NCBI RefSeq assembly: GCF_036881715.1 | Contig: NZ_JBAKBF010000016.1 | Coordinates: forward strand, 1-64,000 | Source of the DNA: Pannonibacter anstelovis | Lineage (GTDB): Bacteria; Pseudomonadota; Alphaproteobacteria; Rhizobiales; Stappiaceae | Direction of reading: 5' to 3' | DNA: 64,000 nucleotides | Shown: positions 60,098 through 64,000 of the stretch, one piece after another | Position numbering within the stretch: position 1 is the stretch's first letter | How the letters are laid out: each line of letters begins with the position of its first letter | Notes under the pieces: generated by a model | Databases searched by the model: none | The model's input: only the letters and a program-made list of their open reading frames with translations | What the model was told of the DNA's origin: nothing | Translations under genes and position numbers: made by a program

Positions 60098-61051
60098 TTA
60101 CATCAGGCCTTTTTCCTTGTAGTAGCGCTCTGCGCCCGGATGCAGCGGCACGGGCATGCCGGTAATTGCCTTGTCGAGGCTGATGGCCTTTGCTGCCGCA
60201 TGGGCGGCAACCATTTCCGGCAGATTCTCGAATAGCTGCTTGGTCATCTGGTAGGCGGTCTCTTCCGAGACATCCTCATGGGTGACGAGGAAGTTGACGA
60301 CCGCGACCGTCGGTACATCGGCGCTCTGGCCCTCGTAGGTACCAGCCGGAATGGTGGCGGCAATGTAGGGTGCGCCAAGCTTCGTCACCACGTCTTCCGG
60401 CACGGCCACCATGTTGACCGGAACGGAGGTGGCCAGGTCCTTCAGCGAGGCGACGCCAAGGCCTGCGGATTGCAGGGTGGCGTCGAGCTGGCGGTTCTTC
60501 ATCAGTTCCACGGACTCGGCAAAGGGCAGATACTCGGTCTTGGCAAGATCGCCATAACCCATGCCTGCGGCAGCAAAGATGGCACGGGCGTTCAGCTCCG
60601 TACCGGACTTGGCGGCGCCCACCGACAGGCTCTTGCCCTTGAGGCCGGCCAGATCGGTGATGCCGCTGTCCTTGGAGGCGACGATCTGGATGTAGTTCGG
60701 GTAGATGGCGGCGATGCCGCGCAGCTTGTTGAGCGGAGCCTTGAACCCTGCTTCAGCATTGCCTTCCCAGGCGAGCTTGACCGAATCGCCAAGGGCAAAG
60801 CCGATCTCGCCCTTCCCCTGCTGAAGAAGGTTGAGATTTTCGACCGAAGCCTTGGTGGCCTGCACCTGCGGGCGGGCGCCTTCGATCTTCTCGCCATAGA
60901 TTTTGGACAGGGCAACGCCCAGCGGATAATAGACGCCAGATGTGCCACCCGTGAGCACGTTGATGAATTCGGCCTTTGCAGGTGCCATGGCAACGCCAAT
61001 GGCGGTGGCCGCGATGGCAGCAGCACCAAGCGAACGCTTGAATAGGTTCAT
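60098..61051 (-). CDS. TAXI family TRAP transporter solute-binding protein
   Basis: This 317-residue periplasmic receptor has a signal peptide (MNLFKRSLGAAAIAATAIG, cleavage near AKA-EFI) and the TAXI hallmark TGGTSGVYYPLGVALSKIY near residue 35. KSLSVGAAKSGTELNARAIF near 133 and the C-terminal PLHPGAERYYKEKGL are also typical. GGGAGG precedes the ATG. It heads the operon with the fused permease and DUF1850. The ligand is not evident from sequence. Confidence 0.92.
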   Translation of the reverse strand: MNLFKRSLGAAAIAATAIGVAMAPAKAEFINVLTGGTSGVYYPLGVALSKIYGEKIEGARPQVQATKASVENLNLLQQGKGEIGFALGDSVKLAWEGNAEAGFKAPLNKLRGIAAIYPNYIQIVASKDSGITDLAGLKGKSLSVGAAKSGTELNARAIFAAAGMGYGDLAKTEYLPFAESVELMKNRQLDATLQSAGLGVASLKDLATSVPVNMVAVPEDVVTKLGAPYIAATIPAGTYEGQSADVPTVAVVNFLVTHEDVSEETAYQMTKQLFENLPEMVAAHAAAKAISLDKAITGMPVPLHPGAERYYKEKGLM

Positions 61052-61261
61052 GAATATGCCTCCCTTTTGGTTCCGGTGTTCTCACCCGGCATCGGGCGCA
61101 GCGGATGCCGCGGCCCGGCACTGGCGTGTGGCCACGCGAGGACAAGGTCTCCTCCCGTGAGCCTTACCGGCTGTGAAAGTAGCGGGGGAAACGGCGCAAG
61201 GGCAACCGTGTTTCTACCGAAGCCGTCCGGTGGAGTGCGCCTCCAGGAAGAAGGGCGTGAC

Positions 61262-62407
61262 TTAGCCGCCGAGGGCGGTCTCGATCAGCCTTGGGAGGCC
61301 AAGCCGGGCCGCTCCGGCCAGAGGGGCGCGGCTGCCAAGCTGCGAAAGGCGGATTTCGGGTGGAGAGGGGTGGCACTGGGGTGCAAGTGCGCGGACGCGG
61401 GCGATGAAATCCGGCCTTGCGCCGATGGAGCCACCCAGAACCACAAGGGCTGGGTTGGTGATGGCAGCAAGCGCGGCAATGGCACGAGCCACCAGCCGGG
61501 CAGTGTCCGCCAGCACGGTTTCCGCGGCTGGATCGCCCCCTTCTGCGAGGGTGAAGATCTCAGGCACGGTGATGTCCTTGCCGCTCAGTGCATGGTAGCG
61601 GCGGCGCATGCCGTGGGAGCCTGCCTCCTGTTCCAGCGCGCCGCAGTCCCGCGATTGCGGGTCGAACGGATCAGCGCCAAAGGGCAGAAATGCTATCTCT
61701 CCGGCCGCATGTGCGGCGCCGCGTAACAGCTGGCCATCGCAGATGAGGCCGCAGCCGATGCCGGTGCCGATGGAAATATAGGCCATGTCCAGAACAGGAG
61801 CTGCGGTGGACAAGGCCCACCGCTCGCCTTCCGCAGACAGGTTCACGTCATTTTCCAGTTGCACGCTGCATCCGAGCGCTTCGGCGAAGGCGGCACGCAC
61901 GTCGAATGTATCGAAGGCCGGAATGTTGGGTGCCATCATCACCCGGCCGGTCGTGAGGTCCGGTGCGCCGGGCACACCGATGACGGCATGGCGCACCCGG
62001 TTCCACTCAATGCCGGAAGCCGCAGCCGTTTCCCGGCACAGGCGGGCGATCTGGGTGATGACGTGCCCGCCGCCCCGGTTGTCCGTTGCTTCCGTCAGGC
62101 CTGACAGCAGTGAGCCGGTGAGGGTGGCAAGGGCAACGGTCACCTTGGTGCCCCCCAGATCCACCACGGCGCAGCAGGCCGCTTCCGGAACCGGAGCGAA
62201 AACGCTGGCCCTGCGCCCGATGTGACCTTCGGTCTCACCGGCCTGGCGGATGAGGCCAGCATTCTCCAGCGCCCGGCATACAAGAGACAGTGTCTGCTTT
62301 GACAAGCCGCAGCGCCGCGCCAGCTCGGCCCGGGACATGGGGCCATCGGATAGAAGTTGCTGGAATACGGCGTGATGCGTGGCCTGGTGTTGCGGGATGG
62401 GGACCAT
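61262..62407 (-). CDS. ROK family transcriptional regulator (lacks the usual zinc-Cys motif)
   Basis: This 381-residue protein has an N-terminal winged helix (MSRAELARRCGLSKQTLSLVCRALENAGL in parts near 24-52) and a ROK sugar-kinase-like domain (VVDLGGTKVTVALA near 86, GVPGAPDLTTGRVMMAPN, ENDVNLSAEGE near 184, ISIGTGIGCGLI). The ROK zinc motif CxCGxxGC is reduced to RDCGALEQEAG with one Cys, so the structural zinc site is probably lost. The operator-like palindrome at 62421-62444 just upstream suggests autoregulation. Its target genes are not obvious; the neighbouring TAXI operon (same strand, downstream) is a candidate. Confidence 0.88.
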   Translation of the reverse strand: MVPIPQHQATHHAVFQQLLSDGPMSRAELARRCGLSKQTLSLVCRALENAGLIRQAGETEGHIGRRASVFAPVPEAACCAVVDLGGTKVTVALATLTGSLLSGLTEATDNRGGGHVITQIARLCRETAAASGIEWNRVRHAVIGVPGAPDLTTGRVMMAPNIPAFDTFDVRAAFAEALGCSVQLENDVNLSAEGERWALSTAAPVLDMAYISIGTGIGCGLICDGQLLRGAAHAAGEIAFLPFGADPFDPQSRDCGALEQEAGSHGMRRRYHALSGKDITVPEIFTLAEGGDPAAETVLADTARLVARAIAALAAITNPALVVLGGSIGARPDFIARVRALAPQCHPSPPEIRLSQLGSRAPLAGAARLGLPRLIETALGG

Positions 62408-62420
62408 ATTGGGCTCTTTT

Positions 62421-62444
62421 TTGTTCGTTAGATTGACGAACTAA
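62421..62444. promoter_or_regulatory. Operator-like palindrome upstream of the ROK regulator
   Basis: GTTCGT (62423-62428) and ACGAAC (62436-62441) are inverted around 7 bases, with flanking TT/AA extending the symmetry. The layout resembles NagC/XylR-type ROK operators and lies about 15 bp upstream of the ROK start. Confidence 0.6.
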
Positions 62445-62498
62445 AATGCTCATCTGCCCTGCTGTCAAGCGCCTGACCGTCTTGCGGTACTTGAATGC

Positions 62499-62515
62499 AT
62501 GTAATAATGTAACAT
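62499..62515. promoter_or_regulatory. Zur-like box upstream of the COG0523 GTPase gene
   Basis: ATGTAATAATGTAACAT matches the aztD Zur box at 13 of 17 positions, with the outer ATGT...AACAT arms kept. It is followed by TCTC, close to the TTTC of the extended consensus. It lies 118 bp upstream of the GTPase ATG and 92 bp from the ROK start. Confidence 0.6.
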
Positions 62516-62632
62516 TCTCATGCGCGCTTGCCAGCACGTGCCAGATGCTTATTTCTAGCCGGTGTCCTGCCGGATTGCCTCAAGGCAGGACAGAATGACC
62601 TGCAGCCGCCGGTGCGAGGAATTGGGGACGGA

Positions 62633-63772
62633 ATGTCAAAGATCACGCAGAAAATCCCCGTTATCGTCCTCACCGGCTTTCTGGGCTCCGGCAAGTCGAC
62701 GCTTTTGCAGGATCTGTTGAGCCGTGAGAACGGGCAGGATACGGCGGTCATCATCAACGAATTCGGCGAGGTGCCGATTGATCATGATCTGGTCCGGGTG
62801 GGCCGGGGCGAGCTGATGCGCACCTCCACCGGCTGCCTATGCTGTACCGCCGGCTCCGATGTGCGCGGAACCCTTTACGAGCTGTATGAAGCGGTGGAGA
62901 GCGGCGATGTCGCCCCGTTCTCCCGAGTCATCATCGAAACCACCGGCCTTGCCGATCCCGCACCGCTGGTCAACCAGCTGGTAGCCGGTGCCATGCCCGC
63001 CATGGGTCTGCGCGACCATGTTGTGGCGCGGCATTTCGTGCTTGCCGGTGTCGTCACCACAGTCGACATCATCACGGGCGAAATCACGCTGGAGAACCAT
63101 TTCGAAGCGGCCAAGCAGGTGGCCTTTGCCGACCGGATCGTGCTGACCAAGACGGATCTGGCGCAGGACCCGGCGAGCAAGCGCGATATCGATCTGCTGG
63201 CAGAAGGCCTGCGGCAGCTGAACCCTGCGGCTGAGCTTATCGACCGGCACGGGGAAGGCGTTGACCTCGACAGCCTGTTCGTGCCGCGCAACTATCAGCC
63301 GGCCAGCCTTGGCGAGGATGTGCTGGGGTGGCTTGCCATGGATCAGGCCGTTAGCGCCGAGGGCGGCCATGTGCATGGCAAAAGCGGGCTTTCCCGCCAC
63401 GCTGCCCGGGTGAACAGTTTCGTGCTCACCTCCGATACGCCTTTTGCCGAAGCCAACTACAAGCGCTTCATGGAGGTGCTGGTGAAGGCTGCCGGGCCGC
63501 GCCTTCTGCGCGTCAAGGGGCTGATCGCGCTGGAAGATGCACCTGACAGGCCGCTGGTGATCCATGCCGTGCAGCATGCTGTTTTTCCGGCCGTGCAGCT
63601 GGAGGCCTGGCCGAGCGAGGACCATCGCGGACGGCTGGTGTTCATCACGGACGAGCTGGAGGAGAAGCCCGTCCGCGAGCTGTTTGAAGCCGTGCTCGTC
63701 GGCCGCCCTTCAGCCATGGAGCGCCTGCGCAATGCAATCGGGCTGGGGCCCAAACCAACACGGGACGCCTGA
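62633..63772 (+). CDS. COG0523 (CobW/ZigA-type) metal-handling GTPase
   Basis: This 379-residue G3E-family GTPase is of the kind that delivers zinc or cobalt to client proteins. It has Walker A GFLGSGKST near residue 16, the metal-binding GCLCC (CxCC) near 66, ETTGLADP near 100, G4-like LTKTDLA near 174 and a C-terminal CobW_C domain (VNSFVLTSDTPF onward). A His-rich region (GGHVHGKSGLSRHAAR) precedes that domain and may bind metal. The Zur-like box upstream points to a zinc-starvation role rather than cobalamin synthesis; no cob genes are nearby. ATG 62633 fits the conserved start. Confidence 0.9.
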   Translation: MSKITQKIPVIVLTGFLGSGKSTLLQDLLSRENGQDTAVIINEFGEVPIDHDLVRVGRGELMRTSTGCLCCTAGSDVRGTLYELYEAVESGDVAPFSRVIIETTGLADPAPLVNQLVAGAMPAMGLRDHVVARHFVLAGVVTTVDIITGEITLENHFEAAKQVAFADRIVLTKTDLAQDPASKRDIDLLAEGLRQLNPAAELIDRHGEGVDLDSLFVPRNYQPASLGEDVLGWLAMDQAVSAEGGHVHGKSGLSRHAARVNSFVLTSDTPFAEANYKRFMEVLVKAAGPRLLRVKGLIALEDAPDRPLVIHAVQHAVFPAVQLEAWPSEDHRGRLVFITDELEEKPVRELFEAVLVGRPSAMERLRNAIGLGPKPTRDA

Positions 63773-63775
63773 GAC

Positions 63776-64000
63776 ATGACGGCATTCATCAATCCGCTCA
63801 AGCCGCGCTCGCGCGGTATTCCGCAGAAGATCGCCGAGATCAAGGGCTGGGTCCGCACGGCCTTTGCCCTTGAGGAGGGCGTCGCCATCTCCTTGTCGGA
63901 GCTTTCCTGCCGCGATGAGGGCTGCCCGGATGTGGAAACGGTCATTGGCCTGTTGCGCGAAGGTCATCCGATCGAGGTGCTCCGCCTGCACATGCCGCTG
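63776..64000 (+). CDS. Unidentified small protein after the COG0523 gene (partial, runs off the window)
   Basis: An open frame starts with ATG at 63776, three bases past the GTPase stop, and continues to the window edge (75 codons seen). It begins MTAFINPLKPRSRGIPQKIA and contains ISLSELSCRDEGCPDVETVIGLL in outline, with two cysteines in a C-x5-C spacing that could bind metal. The tight spacing implies cotranscription with the GTPase. I do not recognise the family; a client or partner of the GTPase is possible. Confidence 0.8.
   Translation, partial: MTAFINPLKPRSRGIPQKIAEIKGWVRTAFALEEGVAISLSELSCRDEGCPDVETVIGLLREGHPIEVLRLHMPL

Overview
The window is high-GC, densely packed DNA from an alphaproteobacterium. 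The gene content points to the Hyphomicrobiales (a Stappia/Pannonibacter/Labrenzia-like or rhizobial lineage): a GlpSTPQV-type glycerol ABC transporter beside glpD, glpK and glpR; a rhizobial-style inositol regulon (iolR, ABC transporter, iolG, fused iolC, iolD, iolE, iolB); a TAXI-type TRAP transporter with DUF1850; and several Gfo/Idh/MocA dehydrogenases. The lineage is inferred from gene families, not from a marker gene. I see no rRNA, tRNA, CRISPR array, transposase, integrase or phage gene. This is metabolic chromosome-type DNA, not an obvious island.

Layout, left to right. (1) 1-1700: the end of an unidentified gene, a block of C-rich inverted repeats, and an AztD-type zinc metallochaperone with a Zur-type box. 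(2) 1.9-9.2 kb: a very large glycine-rich autotransporter, convergent with fumC. (3) 9.4-13.6 kb: a four-gene TroA/SitA-type metal ABC transporter, divergent from fumC, with two Fur/Mur-like boxes exactly 30 bp apart between them. (4) 13.6-16.7 kb: a betaine/proline-type ABC transporter (SBP, permease, ATPase), then an AT-rich gap. (5) 17.3-21.8 kb: an MHYT-GGDEF-EAL c-di-GMP phosphodiesterase, a 2-hydroxyacid dehydrogenase, gph and rpe. (6) 22-32.3 kb: glpR, divergent from glpD-glpS-glpT-glpP-glpQ-DUF2160-glpV-glpK. (7) 32.5-34.9 kb: a SulP transporter and a tandem universal stress protein. (8) 35-45 kb: a LacI-regulated sugar locus with one ABC transporter and two dehydrogenase/epimerase pairs. 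(9) 45.2-57.5 kb: the inositol regulon. (10) 57.5-61 kb: TAXI-TRAP transporter. (11) 61.3-64 kb: a ROK regulator, a COG0523 (CobW-type) GTPase with a Zur-like box, and the start of a further small gene that runs off the window.

How the genes work together. The glp block imports glycerol, phosphorylates it (GlpK) and oxidises glycerol-3-phosphate (GlpD) under GlpR. The iol block imports myo-inositol, oxidises it (IolG), dehydrates (IolE), hydrolyses (IolD), isomerises (IolB), then phosphorylates and probably cleaves the product with a fused IolC-DUF2090 protein; the last semialdehyde dehydrogenase step (iolA/mmsA) is not in the window. The LacI locus looks like an oxidation/epimerisation route for an unidentified sugar or glycoside. 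Zinc homeostasis is represented twice, at opposite ends of the window, by genes with matching Zur-like boxes.

The points most worth a second look are the complementary loss of catalytic motifs in the two glycerol ABC ATPases, the uncharacterised LacI sugar locus, the orphan aztD with its Zur box, the phased operators at glpD and sitA/fumC, and the paired C-rich inverted repeats that recur at three loci.
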